In this document: one piece after another, positions 8,636 through 17,762 of the stretch
Layout of the letters: the number at the start of each line of letters is the position of its first letter
How positions within the stretch are numbered: the first letter of the stretch is position 1
Source of the DNA: Taklimakanibacter albus
Lineage (GTDB): Bacteria > Pseudomonadota > Alphaproteobacteria > Rhizobiales > Aestuariivirgaceae
Assembly: GCF_016595235.1 (NCBI RefSeq)
Contig: NZ_JAENHL010000008.1
Location: 292,390-356,389 of the forward strand
DNA: 64,000 nt
Direction: 5' to 3'
Translations under genes and position numbers: made by a program
The notes under the pieces: model-generated
What the model saw: only the letters and a program-made list of their open reading frames with translations
What the model was told of the DNA's origin: nothing
The model's database searches: none

Positions 8636-10951
8636 GTGACAACGAAAAAAGTGCGTTTTCAACTGGCGGACCTCGAAAAGCCGGCCCGCATCCTGATCGA
8701 CCGCTGGGGCATCCCACATATCAAGGCCGAAACCAAGGCCGATCTGTTCTTCGCGCAAGGCTTCAACATTGCGCGCGACCGCCTCTGGCAGATCGATCTG
8801 TGGCGCAAGCGCGGCCTGGGATTGCTCGCCGCCGATTTCGGGCCGGGCTATCTGGCCCAGGACCAGGCGGCGCGGCTGTTTCTCTATCGCGGCGACATGG
8901 CGGCCGAATGGCGCTCCTATGCCGAGGATGCGCAGGAAATCTGCACCGCCTTTGTCGGCGGCATCAACGCCTTCATCGCCGCCATCGACAGGAAACAAGC
9001 GCCGCTGCCGCCCGAATTCACCGTGATGGGCACGAAGCCGGAGCGTTGGGCGGCCGAAGACGTGGTCCGCGTCAGGAGCCACGGTCTCACCGCCAATGCA
9101 CAATCCGAGATCGCCCGCGCGGTTCTGCTGGCGGCCGGCCAGGACGACGCCGATCGTTTGCGCCAGGAGCGCCTGCCCGATCTCCCCCTCGACAATCCGG
9201 GCCGGATCGATTTGGCGCGGATTCCCGCCCGGATCATCGATCGCCTCAGGCTCGCCAGCGCGCCGGTCTCCTTCTCGCGCGAAAGGCTGGCGGCACGGCT
9301 CGAAGATGCCTGGCGCTGGTCGATCTTCGATGATTTCGGCGTGACCCGCGACAGCCAGCCGGAAGGCTCGAACAGCTGGGTCGTGCATGGCAGCAAAACG
9401 ACCACCGGACGGCCCATCCTCGCCAGCGATCCGCATCGGGTGCTGAGCCTGCCCTCGATCAGGTATCTCGCGCATCTCTCGGGGCCGGGCATCGAAGCGA
9501 TCGGCGCCGGTGAGCCCTGCCTGCCGGGCATCTCGATCGGCCACAATGAGCGCATCGCCTTCGGCCTCACCATTTTCGATGCCGACCAGGAAGACGTCTA
9601 TATCTATGAGACCGATCCAAAGGACCCGCTGCGCTATCGTTTCGGCGACAGTTTCGAACGGATGACCACAAGGGTCGAACGTTTCGAGGTCAAGGGCTCG
9701 GAGCCCCAGGAGCAGACCCACTATTTCACCCGCCACGGGCCGGTGGTCTTCACCGATCCCGGCAAGGCGCTGGCCATCGCTGTGCGCTCGGTCTGGGCGG
9801 AACCCGGTGCCGCGCCCTATCTCGCCAGCCTGTCCACCATGCGGGCCGGCAACTTCGCCGAATTCGACCAGGCGCTGGCGCGCTGGAAGACCCCTTCCGT
9901 CAACAAGACCTATGCCGATATCGACGGTCACATCGCCTGGACGCCTGCCGGCTATGTGCCGCGCCGGACCGGCTGGTCCGGCATGCTACCGGTGCCGGGG
10001 TCGGGCGGCTTCGAATGGAAGGACAATCTCGATCGCACCGAAATGCCGAGGCTGATCGATCCCGAGATCGGCTTCGTCGCCACCGCCAATGAGTTCAACC
10101 TGCCGGCGGATTGGGACCATCAGGCCAGACCGGTCGGCTTCGAATGGACTTCAGGGGCGCGGGCGATGCGTATCCGTGAAGTCCTCAGCCGGATATCCGT
10201 CCATGACCTCTCGCATTCCCAAGGGCTGCAGACCGACATCCGCTCGATCCCGGCGCTGAGGCTCCAGCGTCTGCTGACGCCCCTTTCACCAACGGACGCC
10301 GGAGCGCGGCAGGCCCGCGCGCTGATCCTCGACTGGAACGGTGACATGAACGCCGAGAGCGCCGCGGCGGCGCTTTACGGCCTGTGGTGGCTCAAGCACT
10401 TGCGGCCCGCCACCATAGCGGCCCTGGCGCCTGAGCTCGGCAGTCATTTGAACCTCGTCGGAATCGGCCATGCCGATGCCCTTCTCGCCGTCCTGGAGGG
10501 CAACAGCGCGCAGCTGGCGCCCGTGATGGCGGCATCGCTCGCCAGCGCCTGGCGCGAGGCGCTGGACCTCATAGGCCCCGATCCGTCGCGATGGCGCTGG
10601 GGCCAATTGCATCAGATGCTGTTCCGCAGCCCGGTTGCTGCCGTCACCGAGAAAGGTTTCACCGTCGGTCCCTTCCTCATGGGCGGCGACAACTCGACTC
10701 CGATGAACACAAGCCCGCGGGTCGCCGACTGGCGGGTCGCTTCCGGCGCCTCGGTGCGCCTGGTGATGGATGTCGGCGACTGGGACAAGAGCCTCTGCAT
10801 CAATACGCCCGGCCAATCGGGTGATCCCGCCTCCGCGCATTATGCCGACCTGGCCGCGCTGTGGGCCAAGGGCGACTATGTCCCCCTGCTCTTCAGCCCG
10901 GCGGCGGTGGAGGCTGCCACCGAGACGGTCATCGACCTGGTTCCCATGTGA
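8636..10951 (+). CDS. Penicillin acylase family Ntn hydrolase
   Basis: 771 residues from a GTG start. Family members are made as a precursor that cleaves itself into alpha and beta chains; the new N-terminal Ser of the beta chain is the nucleophile that hydrolyses amides such as beta-lactam side chains, acyl-homoserine lactones or acyl-peptides. The cleavage site is seen as EG|SNSW with Ser245. The family RWGIPHI, DRLWQIDLWRKRG and late GGDNSTPMN motifs are also present. There is no linker or second frame break, so one precursor is encoded. No signal peptide is evident, although most characterised relatives are periplasmic. It overlaps the EamA transporter gene by four bases (GTGA). Substrate unknown. 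Confidence 0.9.
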   Translation: MTTKKVRFQLADLEKPARILIDRWGIPHIKAETKADLFFAQGFNIARDRLWQIDLWRKRGLGLLAADFGPGYLAQDQAARLFLYRGDMAAEWRSYAEDAQEICTAFVGGINAFIAAIDRKQAPLPPEFTVMGTKPERWAAEDVVRVRSHGLTANAQSEIARAVLLAAGQDDADRLRQERLPDLPLDNPGRIDLARIPARIIDRLRLASAPVSFSRERLAARLEDAWRWSIFDDFGVTRDSQPEGSNSWVVHGSKTTTGRPILASDPHRVLSLPSIRYLAHLSGPGIEAIGAGEPCLPGISIGHNERIAFGLTIFDADQEDVYIYETDPKDPLRYRFGDSFERMTTRVERFEVKGSEPQEQTHYFTRHGPVVFTDPGKALAIAVRSVWAEPGAAPYLASLSTMRAGNFAEFDQALARWKTPSVNKTYADIDGHIAWTPAGYVPRRTGWSGMLPVPGSGGFEWKDNLDRTEMPRLIDPEIGFVATANEFNLPADWDHQARPVGFEWTSGARAMRIREVLSRISVHDLSHSQGLQTDIRSIPALRLQRLLTPLSPTDAGARQARALILDWNGDMNAESAAAALYGLWWLKHLRPATIAALAPELGSHLNLVGIGHADALLAVLEGNSAQLAPVMAASLASAWREALDLIGPDPSRWRWGQLHQMLFRSPVAAVTEKGFTVGPFLMGGDNSTPMNTSPRVADWRVASGASVRLVMDVGDWDKSLCINTPGQSGDPASAHYADLAALWAKGDYVPLLFSPAAVEAATETVIDLVPM

Positions 10952-11880
10952 GCGACCACGCCCTCAAAGCCGGCCTCTATATGATCCTGGCGATGGCCAG
11001 CTTCACCGCCGGCGACACGATGACCAAGCTCCTCGCCGGACAAGTGCCGGTCGGCGAGATCATTCTCATCCGCGGCATGGTCGCCACGGCCATCATCACC
11101 GTCGTCTGCATCAAGCAAGGTGTCCTCATCCATGCCGCCCAGGCCTTCAAGCGCACCATCCTGGCGCGCAGCCTCAGCGACATGGCCGGCACCTTGCTGT
11201 TCATCACCGCCCTCATGCACATGCCGATCGCCAATCTCACTGCCATCATGCAGGTGGTGCCGCTGCTGGTGATCGGTTTCGCCGCTTTGTTCCTCGGCGA
11301 GAAAGTGGGGCCGCGCCGCATCCTCGCCATTCTCGTCGGCCTCACCGGGGTGCTGTTCATCGTCAAGCCGTCGCCGGCGAGCTTCACCTTCTATGACGGT
11401 CTCTCGCTCGGCCTCATCGTCACCGTGGCGCTGCGCGATATCTTCACCCGCAAGCTCACCATCGACGTGCCGACGATGATCGTGGCCTTCGGCAACGCGC
11501 TCATCGTGATGCTGAGCGGCTTGGCGCTCTATCCGTTCGAGGACTGGATCGTGCCCAGCCCCCGCCATCTCCTCATCATCTTCTGCGGCGGCAGCTTCCT
11601 GACCATCGGTTATGTCGCGATGGTGCTCACCATCCGCCTCGGCGACATCGCGTCCACCGCCATCTATCGCTATACGGTGGTGATCTTCGCCCTCATCTCC
11701 GGCGTCTTCGTTTTCGGCGAGATGCCCGACCGCTGGGTGTTCCTCGGCATCGCACTCATCGTCATCTCCGGCATCTATGCGCTCATTCGAGAGATGAAGA
11801 TCAGCGCGGGATGCGAAAAAGTGGATGCCGGTTTTTCGCAAAAATCCCGCGCTTATCTTAAGAATCGATCACGTTTATGA
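10948..11880 (+). CDS. EamA/DMT-family transporter with repeat-derived C-terminal tail
   Basis: 310 residues from a GTG that overlaps the acylase stop (GTGA). Ten hydrophobic segments in two EamA halves mark a drug/metabolite transporter of the inner membrane; substrates are often small metabolites or amino acids. Coupling to the acylase suggests the transporter moves its substrate or product. The natural protein appears to end near residue 284 (IREMKI). The last 25 or so residues are encoded by the RIME-like palindromic repeat beginning at 11804, and the TGA falls inside the repeat's second palindrome. The start seems secure because upstream codons in this frame lie wholly inside the acylase gene. 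Confidence 0.88.
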   Translation: MSDHALKAGLYMILAMASFTAGDTMTKLLAGQVPVGEIILIRGMVATAIITVVCIKQGVLIHAAQAFKRTILARSLSDMAGTLLFITALMHMPIANLTAIMQVVPLLVIGFAALFLGEKVGPRRILAILVGLTGVLFIVKPSPASFTFYDGLSLGLIVTVALRDIFTRKLTIDVPTMIVAFGNALIVMLSGLALYPFEDWIVPSPRHLLIIFCGGSFLTIGYVAMVLTIRLGDIASTAIYRYTVVIFALISGVFVFGEMPDRWVFLGIALIVISGIYALIREMKISAGCEKVDAGFSQKSRAYLKNRSRL

Positions 11881-11914
11881 GTTTGGGTTGCTTCAACCCA
11901 AACTCATCGTGATC
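11804..11914 (+). repeat. RIME-like two-palindrome repeat, copy A
   Basis: Two successive hairpins. The first, 11804-11852, has arms GCGCGGGAT/ATCCCGCGC and inner arms GCGAAAAA/TTTTTCGC. The second, 11867-11914, has arms GATCACG/CGTGATC with an inner ATGAGTTTGGGTTG and its complement. Copies at 55167-55277 and, in reverse and partial form, 48759-48823 share the first hairpin's core GGAAAAGTG...CGGTTTTCC. The architecture matches the Rhizobium intergenic mosaic elements known from Rhizobiales. It lies between convergent genes and contains the stop codons of both, so it may also end transcription in both directions. Confidence 0.85.
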
Positions 11915-12675
11915 TAGTGATAGCGCCAGAAGGCAATCGCCGTCAGCGTGATGCTCCAGGCGAGGATGCCCCAGCGCACCCAATGCTGCGGCACGGCACG
12001 CGCCACCTTGATCATCAGATAGCCGCCGAGAAAGGCACCCGCCATCATGACGAGCGAGGGCAGCCAGCGGATGACGCCGGCATGGGCGAAGAGCGCGATG
12101 CCGATCAGGGTGATGAGGGTGATGGTGGCGTTGCGGATGGAATTCGCCTCATGGATGTCCTCATGGCCGAACATCGCATAGAGGGCGAGCAGCACGACGC
12201 CCATGCCGAGGCCGAAATAGCCGCCATAGACATAGACGATGAATTCGAGCGCGAAGGACAGCCACAGCCAGCGCTTGCCGTCGAAATTATGCCGCTGCTC
12301 GAGCCAGCGCTTGATCGTGGGGGCGAGCGCGAAGGAGACCGTCGAAAAAGTCAGAAGCCAGGGAATGGCGATACGGAAGGACGCCTCGCCCAGCCCCAGC
12401 AAAGCGAGCGAGCCCAGAGCGCCGCCGATGCCGGCGAGCGCCAGCCTGGGTTTGAGATGGAGCGTCGGGCGGCGCAATTCGTGGCGATAGCCATAGAGGC
12501 TCGCGACATTGGCCGGCAGCAGCGCCACGAAATTCGAGGCATTGGCCTCGATCTCCGACATGCCGGCGGCAACCAGAAGGGGAAAGGTCATGAAACCCGC
12601 CCCACCGGCGAGCACGTTGATGCAGCCGGCCAATACGCCGCCCGCGAACAATAGCGCCATTTCCTCCCAACCCAT
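11914..12675 (-). CDS. TauE/SafE family anion (sulfite) exporter
   Basis: 253 residues, mostly hydrophobic, with about eight membrane segments. The N-terminal GGVLAGCINVLAGGAGFMTFP is the classic TauE/SafE (4-toluene sulfonate uptake permease) repeat opening, seen again less clearly in the second half. Members move sulfite, sulfonates or other small organic anions across the inner membrane. The ATG at 12675 gives MGWEEM; an alternative ATG at 12660 has GGGAGG only two bases away, which is too close to be a clean ribosome site. The TAG stop lies at the edge of repeat copy A. The neighbours do not reveal the substrate. Confidence 0.88.
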   Translation of the reverse strand: MGWEEMALLFAGGVLAGCINVLAGGAGFMTFPLLVAAGMSEIEANASNFVALLPANVASLYGYRHELRRPTLHLKPRLALAGIGGALGSLALLGLGEASFRIAIPWLLTFSTVSFALAPTIKRWLEQRHNFDGKRWLWLSFALEFIVYVYGGYFGLGMGVVLLALYAMFGHEDIHEANSIRNATITLITLIGIALFAHAGVIRWLPSLVMMAGAFLGGYLMIKVARAVPQHWVRWGILAWSITLTAIAFWRYH

Positions 12676-12838
12676 CCGGTTTACCCTGATTTTCCAAGTG
12701 CTTCCTGTCAAAGATAAACTTTGACAAAAGACGCAAGAAGCCATGCTTGCCAAGCGTATGAGAGATGTGGCGTCGGCAAAACTTTCCGCTAGAGTAGGCC
12801 GGGAATCGCTGCACCAACCTATTGAGAAAGAGGCATAT

Positions 12839-13879
12839 ATGCGCAGCCAGCTGATGGCCGTTGCGACCGCAAGTCCCCCCTTCGAATTGCGCACCGAAGA
12901 CGTCATCGAGGAAGCGACGCGGATATTCGCCGGTCGCCACCGGGACTTCGAGCGCATGATGCCGGTATTCGCCAATACCGGGATCAGGCGGCGCCAGTCG
13001 GTCAGGCCCTATAGCTGGTTCCGTGCCGAGCAGGGCTGGCCGGAGCGGACCGACGCCTATATCGACGGGGCCACCGACCTCTTCCGCAAGGCGGCCGGCG
13101 AAGCGCTCGCGCAGGCCGGCATGGAGGCGGGCGAGATCGATACGATCGTGACGGTAAGTTCCACCGGCGTCGCCACGCCCTCGATCGAGGCGCGGGTCAT
13201 GCACGATATGGGCTTCCACAAGAATGTGAGCCGCATCCCGGTCTTCGGCCTGGGCTGCGCCGGCGGCACGACCGGCCTCTCGCTCGCGGCCCGCCTCGCC
13301 CAGACGCCGGCATCCAATGTCCTGCTGGTGGTCATCGAGCTGTGTACCCTCGCCTTCCGCCCCGACGAGATGACCAAATCCAACATCATCGCCACCGCGC
13401 TGTTCGGTGACGGTGCTGCGGCCTGCGTGCTGTCGGGCAAGAAGAAGGATGGTCTCGCGGCCATCGAATTCTCCGGCGAGCATAGCTGGCCCGACACGCT
13501 CGACATCATGGGCTGGCGCATGGATCCGCAGGGCTTCGGCGCCATTTTCTCGCAGCGTATCCCCGACTTCGTCACCCAGGAGCTGCGCGCCGCCGCCGAC
13601 GGCTTCCTCAGCCGCAATGGCCTCGCGGTCGATGATATCGGCCAGTATGTCTTCCATCCGGGCGGCGCCAAGGTGATCTCGGCGCTCGAGCAGGTCTTCC
13701 ATCTCGACCAGGGCACGCTCGAGATCGAGCGTCAGGTCCTCGCCGATCACGGCAACATGTCGGCGCCGACCGTGCTGTTCGTGCTGAAGGAGGCGTTGAA
13801 GAAACCCTTCACCGGCCGGCGCTTCGTGAGCGCACTGGGTCCCGGCTTCACCTCGAGCTTCGCCACGATGGTGAGCTGA
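12839..13879 (+). CDS. Type III polyketide synthase (chalcone/stilbene synthase family)
   Basis: 346 residues from the ATG at 12839, which has AGAGG six bases upstream. A homodimeric condensing enzyme that extends an acyl-CoA starter with malonyl-CoA and cyclises the product without an acyl carrier protein. The thiolase-fold catalytic triad is complete: Cys140 in GLGCAGG, His273 in VFHPGG and Asn306 in DHGNMSAP. The C-terminal ALGPGF loop replaces the plant GFGPG. Bacterial members of this subgroup make alkylpyrones or alkylresorcinols from fatty starters. It is followed five bases later by an Icmt-type methyltransferase, the same pairing as Streptomyces srsA-srsB and Bacillus bpsA-bpsB, so a methylated phenolic or pyrone lipid is the likely product. 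Confidence 0.93.
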   Translation: MRSQLMAVATASPPFELRTEDVIEEATRIFAGRHRDFERMMPVFANTGIRRRQSVRPYSWFRAEQGWPERTDAYIDGATDLFRKAAGEALAQAGMEAGEIDTIVTVSSTGVATPSIEARVMHDMGFHKNVSRIPVFGLGCAGGTTGLSLAARLAQTPASNVLLVVIELCTLAFRPDEMTKSNIIATALFGDGAAACVLSGKKKDGLAAIEFSGEHSWPDTLDIMGWRMDPQGFGAIFSQRIPDFVTQELRAAADGFLSRNGLAVDDIGQYVFHPGGAKVISALEQVFHLDQGTLEIERQVLADHGNMSAPTVLFVLKEALKKPFTGRRFVSALGPGFTSSFATMVS

Positions 13880-13884
13880 CCATC

Positions 13885-14391
13885 GTGATCTGGCTCAATA
13901 TCGCGATCCTCGCGCTCGTCACCTTGCAGCGCCTGGTCGAGCTCTATATCGCCCAGCGCAACACCAAGAAGCTCCTGGCGCGCGGCGCCTATGAGGCGGG
14001 CAGCGGCCACTACTGGGTGATCGTCGTCTTCCACGCCGCATGGCTCATCGGCCTGTGGATCCTGGCGCGCGACAATCCGGTCAACTGGACCTGGCTCTTC
14101 ATCTTCCTCGCCATCGAGGCGATGCGCGGCTGGGTGGTGGCGGCCTTGGGCGAACGCTGGACGACGCGCATCATCGTGCTGCCCGGCGAGCCGCTGGTCG
14201 CACGCGGCCCCTACCGCTTCCTGCGCCACCCCAATTACCTCGTGGTGGCGCTCGAGATCTTCGTGCTCCCGATGGTGTTCGGCATGTTCTGGTATGCGCT
14301 CGCCGGCACCCTCATCAATGCCGCGATCCTCTATTGGCGCATCCGGGTGGAAGAAGAGACGTTCAGGGAAGCATCGACGCCGCAAAGCTGA
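13885..14391 (+). CDS. Isoprenylcysteine carboxyl methyltransferase (Icmt)-family membrane methyltransferase
   Basis: 168 residues from a GTG five bases after the polyketide synthase stop. Four to five membrane helices are followed by the SAM-binding Icmt core: GPYRFLRHPNYLVV (RHPxY motif) and a C-terminal RIRVEEETF. In bacteria this family (SrsB, BpsB/YpbQ) O-methylates the phenolic or pyrone lipids made by a linked type III PKS rather than prenylcysteine. The close spacing supports the same role here. It acts in the inner membrane. Confidence 0.9.
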   Translation: MIWLNIAILALVTLQRLVELYIAQRNTKKLLARGAYEAGSGHYWVIVVFHAAWLIGLWILARDNPVNWTWLFIFLAIEAMRGWVVAALGERWTTRIIVLPGEPLVARGPYRFLRHPNYLVVALEIFVLPMVFGMFWYALAGTLINAAILYWRIRVEEETFREASTPQS

Positions 14392-14468
14392 GGCCGATTT
14401 CAGCCAAGACGTTGACAAGCCAGACCAGACGGCATCCAATGTGGCTGCACCGACACGGGAGGCCACAC

Positions 14469-14795
14469 ATGTGGAAGGCCGTAATGGGCTGTGTTCTGTT
14501 GCTGGCAAGCACGTCTCCAGCTCACGCCGAATACAGCCCGGCTCAGAGATTAGTGGTATTGATGGAAGCTTGGCGATTGCGTGCCGTGGATTGCCGATCG
14601 CGATATGTCAGCTTTTCCGGCCCGGAGGTCGCGGCGCTGACCGATCTGGTGATCTCCGGCGCGCAAACCGCGAAATTCGATCCTAGCGATCTGAACGAGC
14701 TCATGAGATCGATCACATTCCAGATCAGTAGCCAGACGCCGCCGACCAAGGAGTTCTGTGACGGCATGCGTCGCGCGATATTCGGAACGTTCTGA
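14469..14795 (+). CDS. Small exported protein, unknown
   Basis: 108 residues. The ATG at 14469 has GGGAGG seven bases upstream; an earlier in-frame ATG at 14439 does not. A clear signal peptide covers residues 1-20 and ends PAHA. The mature part is about 88 residues with two cysteines (in VDCRSRY and EFCDGM) that could form one disulfide. I recognise no family. It lies 77 bp after the Icmt gene on the same strand and converges with recR. Confidence 0.75.
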   Translation: MWKAVMGCVLLLASTSPAHAEYSPAQRLVVLMEAWRLRAVDCRSRYVSFSGPEVAALTDLVISGAQTAKFDPSDLNELMRSITFQISSQTPPTKEFCDGMRRAIFGTF

Positions 14796-14816
14796 TCGGC
14801 CTTCAGATACCGGCAC

Positions 14817-15419
14817 CTAAAACGGCCGTCTCGCCCGCATCGCCTGAGTGAGCGTGCCTTCGTCGAGATAGTCGAGCTCACCGCCGACCGGCACGCCATG
14901 GGCGAGCCTGGAAGTCGCGATATTGAGGTCCTTGAGCCGGTCGATGATGTAATGCGCCGTCGTCTGGCCCTCGACCGTGGCATTGACGGCAAGCACCACC
15001 TCCTTGACGCCTTCATGCCCGGCCCGCTCGACCAGGCGCGCGATCGAAAGATCCTCGGGGCGAATGCCCTCCACCGCCGACAAGGTGCCGCCGAGCACGT
15101 GATAGAGGCCGCTCCAGGCACCGGCGCGTTCTAATGCCCACAAGTCCCCCACTTCCTCCACCACGCAGATCACGCTCCTGTCGCGGCGCGGGTCGTGGCA
15201 CAGAGTGCAGGGATCGCTGGTGTCGACATTGCCGCATTCGGAGCAGACCGTCACCTTGTCGCGCGCTTCCTCCATCGCGGTGGTGAGCGGAATCAGGAGC
15301 TTCTCGCGGTTCTTGATCAGATGCAAAGCGGCGCGGCGCGCCGAGCGCGGGCCAAGCCCCGGCAATTTGGCCAGGACCTGGATCAGACGTTCGATTTCGG
15401 GGCCGGTGGTGCGCCGCAT
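14817..15419 (-). CDS. recR: Recombination mediator RecR
   Basis: 200 residues from the ATG at 15419, which gives the usual family opening before [20 protein letters not shown], the helix-hairpin-helix. A Cys4 zinc finger follows (Cys59, Cys62, Cys71, Cys74), then the Toprim domain (VCVVEE, ALNxxVEGxTTA-like strand). RecR forms a clamp with RecO/RecF that loads RecA onto gapped DNA. It is seven bases downstream of the ybaB gene in the conserved dnaX-ybaB-recR order. Confidence 0.97.
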   Translation of the reverse strand: MRRTTGPEIERLIQVLAKLPGLGPRSARRAALHLIKNREKLLIPLTTAMEEARDKVTVCSECGNVDTSDPCTLCHDPRRDRSVICVVEEVGDLWALERAGAWSGLYHVLGGTLSAVEGIRPEDLSIARLVERAGHEGVKEVVLAVNATVEGQTTAHYIIDRLKDLNIATSRLAHGVPVGGELDYLDEGTLTQAMRARRPF

Positions 15420-15426
15420 GGACGGA

Positions 15427-15750
15427 TCAGAACGGAAGCTGGAATCCAGGCGGCAGCGGCAGGCCACCGGTGATCGCCTTCATTTCCTCGGCGACCTGCT
15501 GCTCGACCCGGTTCTTGGCGTCGGCATGGGCGGCGGCGATGAGGTCCTCGAGGATCTCCTTCTCTTCCGGCTTGAGCAGGCTCGGATCGATATCGGTCGC
15601 GGTGAGCACGCCCTTGCCGTTGAGCGTCACTTTCACCAGGCCGCCACCCGACTGGCCGGTCACGGTCATCTGGCCGAGCTTCGTCTGCATGTCCTGCATC
15701 TTGCTCTGCATCTCCTGCACCTGCTTCATCATGGCGCCAAGATTCTTCAT
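15427..15750 (-). CDS. YbaB/EbfC family nucleoid-associated protein
   Basis: 107 residues, the family's usual size. A coiled-coil N-half ([22 protein letters not shown]) is followed by the conserved LNGKG segment, and the C-terminus ends [12 protein letters not shown]. EbfC/YbaB dimers bind DNA with 'tweezer' helices. The ATG overlaps the dnaX stop by four bases, and recR follows seven bases later. The three genes are a conserved operon. Confidence 0.96.
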   Translation of the reverse strand: MKNLGAMMKQVQEMQSKMQDMQTKLGQMTVTGQSGGGLVKVTLNGKGVLTATDIDPSLLKPEEKEILEDLIAAAHADAKNRVEQQVAEEMKAITGGLPLPPGFQLPF

Positions 15751-17465
15751 CGCTCGTCCGTGTCCTTCTCAATTTGCATGTCATCGACGGGGGTGACGGC
15801 GCTTTCGAAATCGCGCACATCGACGATCTCGGCACCGGGGAAACGTTTGAGGATCGCCTGGACATCGGGATGCTCGCGCGTCTCGCGATAGATCGTATCC
15901 TTCTTGTCCTGGCGCTGCTGGGCGAGCGGCTTCTCGCCGCCGTCGCGCGAGACCAGCACCATCCAGCGCTGGCCGGTCCATTCATTGAGCTTGCGGCCGA
16001 GCTCATTGACGAGACCCGGTGGTGCGGAGGCCTCGAGCGCGACCTCTATCTGGCCTGGGCTCACGCGGATATGCCGCATGAGATTCTCGATCTGGTTCTT
16101 GAGCCTTATGTCGCGCTTCTCGCCGACATAGGCGGCGACATCGCTCAGATGCGCAAAGGGCCGCGTTTCGGTGCTGCGCTCCTGCGGCCGCTCGCTTGCG
16201 GGTTCGGACGCGACCGCCAGCTGGCCATAATCGACCGGCGGCGGACCATTGTCGGGCTCGCGCTCCACACGCGGCGCCGGCCGCGCTTCGCGCGGCGCCG
16301 GCACTCCCTCGCGCACCATCCGCACCAGATCATCGCCGGAGGGGAGGCCCGCCGCATAAGCGAGCCGGATCAGCACCATTTCCGCCGCCATCAGCTGATC
16401 GGAATGAAGCTCGATCTCCTTGAGACCCTTCAGCAGCATCTGCCAAGCGCGGGTCAGATGCGGCATCGAGATCTTGGCCGCATGCTCCTGGCCACGCTGG
16501 CGCTCGGTCTCGCTGCGGGATGCATCACCCGATGCTTTGGGCGCCACCTTGAGGCGCGTCACCCAATGCACATAGTCGGCGAGGTCGCTCAATATCGTAT
16601 GGGGATCGCCGCCCGCCTCGTGCTGGGTCTCGATCTCCTTGATGGCGGCGGCCGCGTCGCCCGCCATGACGGCCTCGAAGAGCTCGATGACGCGGGTGCG
16701 GTCGATGAGGCCCAGCATGGCGCCGACCTCGGTCGCCTTCACCGTCTCGCTGCCATAGGCGATGGCCTGATCGAGCAGCGACAGGCCATCACGCGCCGAA
16801 CCTTCGGCAGCGCGCGCGATCATGCGCAGCGCGTCATCCTCGATCGCAACCGATTCCGCCTTCGCCACCTTGGCGAAGAGCTGCATCAGCACCTCGGCAT
16901 CCATGCGGCGCAGATCGAAACGCTGGCAGCGCGACAGGATGGTGACCGGAACCTTGCGGATCTCCGTGGTGGCGAAAATGAACTTCACATGCGGCGGCGG
17001 CTCTTCCAGCGTCTTCAGCAACGCGTTGAAGGCGTTCTTCGACAGCATGTGGACTTCGTCGATGATATAGACCTTGTAGCGCGCCTGGATCGGGGCGTAG
17101 CGCACGCCTTCGATGATCTCGCGCACATCATCGACGCCGGTATTGGAGGCAGCGTCCATCTCGATCACGTCGATATGGCGCGATTCGAGGATCGCCTCGC
17201 AATCAGGCGTCACTTCCGGCATATCGATCGAGGGGCCGCCCGGATAATTGAGGGCGCGGGCGATCAGCCGCGCGGTGGTGGTCTTGCCGACGCCGCGGAC
17301 GCCCGTCAGCATATAGGCCTGGGCGATGCGGCCGGTCGCAAAGGCGTTGGACAGCGTGCGCACCACCGCCTCCTGGCCGATCAAGTCGGCGAAGGTCCGC
17401 GGGCGGTATTTACGGGCGAGAACGCGATAACCGTGGGCGCTCGCGCCGCTTGCTTCTTCGGTCAC
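15747..17465 (-). CDS. dnaX: DNA polymerase III subunit gamma/tau (clamp loader ATPase)
   Basis: 572 residues from the GTG at 17465. A further 27 codons are open upstream, but that stretch belongs to the SRP RNA gene. Walker [13 protein letters not shown], Walker B DEVHML, the SRC arginine-finger motif in [11 protein letters not shown], and a tau-like C-terminal domain after a Pro/Arg-rich linker are all visible. The zinc-binding module between Walker A and the AAA core, normally four cysteines, is nearly gone: only one Cys (in DCEAIL) remains and the loop reads [13 protein letters not shown]. The same loss is known in Rhizobiales. No slippery A-rich frameshift site for a gamma form was noticed. 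Confidence 0.96.
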   Translation of the reverse strand: MTEEASGASAHGYRVLARKYRPRTFADLIGQEAVVRTLSNAFATGRIAQAYMLTGVRGVGKTTTARLIARALNYPGGPSIDMPEVTPDCEAILESRHIDVIEMDAASNTGVDDVREIIEGVRYAPIQARYKVYIIDEVHMLSKNAFNALLKTLEEPPPHVKFIFATTEIRKVPVTILSRCQRFDLRRMDAEVLMQLFAKVAKAESVAIEDDALRMIARAAEGSARDGLSLLDQAIAYGSETVKATEVGAMLGLIDRTRVIELFEAVMAGDAAAAIKEIETQHEAGGDPHTILSDLADYVHWVTRLKVAPKASGDASRSETERQRGQEHAAKISMPHLTRAWQMLLKGLKEIELHSDQLMAAEMVLIRLAYAAGLPSGDDLVRMVREGVPAPREARPAPRVEREPDNGPPPVDYGQLAVASEPASERPQERSTETRPFAHLSDVAAYVGEKRDIRLKNQIENLMRHIRVSPGQIEVALEASAPPGLVNELGRKLNEWTGQRWMVLVSRDGGEKPLAQQRQDKKDTIYRETREHPDVQAILKRFPGAEIVDVRDFESAVTPVDDMQIEKDTDER

Positions 17466-17525
17466 TGGCGAGCCTGCCGGTCTGTTCCAAGGGCGTTTTC
17501 TTGAGAACTTCTGGAAAGCGCTCAA

Positions 17526-17627
17526 GGCGGGAGGCTGGACGGGCAACCCGTACCAAACTCGTTAGGGCTGCTTCCTTCCGGACCTGACCCGGTTGGCGAG
17601 CGACACGTCCGCCGCCAACCTCCCGCC
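17526..17627 (-). ncRNA. ffs: Signal recognition particle RNA (4.5S, small bacterial type)
   Basis: On the minus strand the sequence carries the invariant SRP domain IV hairpin GGTCAGGTCCGGAAGGAAGC, centred near 17578. The ends pair with each other: 17526-17538 (GGCGGGAGGCTGG on plus) against 17615-17627 (CCAACCTCCCGCC on plus), giving a rod about 102 nt long. SRP RNA binds Ffh and targets membrane proteins to SecYEG. It sits upstream of dnaX on the same strand, a common alphaproteobacterial order. The exact ends are inferred from pairing. Confidence 0.95.
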
Positions 17628-17630
17628 GCC

Positions 17631-17659
17631 TATATCGGGCCTCGTCAGGCAAAAGGCAA
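17631..17659 (-). promoter_or_regulatory. Probable sigma-70 promoter of the SRP RNA gene
   Basis: On the minus strand a -35 TTGCCT (17654-17659) and a -10 GATATA (17631-17636) are separated by 17 bp. The -10 box ends four bases before the base-paired rod of the SRP RNA. This placement fits direct transcription of ffs and perhaps dnaX read-through. Confidence 0.6.
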
Positions 17660-17762
17660 GCCTGTCGGATTTAACCTGGGAACCCAGTTGACTCACCGTC
17701 ACAAAGGCCTGCTATCCTGCCGCAAGTGCGGCGCTTTAAGAGCCAATCAACAGGGGACTACA

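Noticed and set aside
15774-17504. Plus-strand open frame of 576 codons
   Set aside because: It is antisense to dnaX, which has clear Walker and SRC motifs.
17466-17546. N-terminal extension of DnaX
   Set aside because: These codons overlap the SRP RNA gene; the GTG at 17465 gives the family start.
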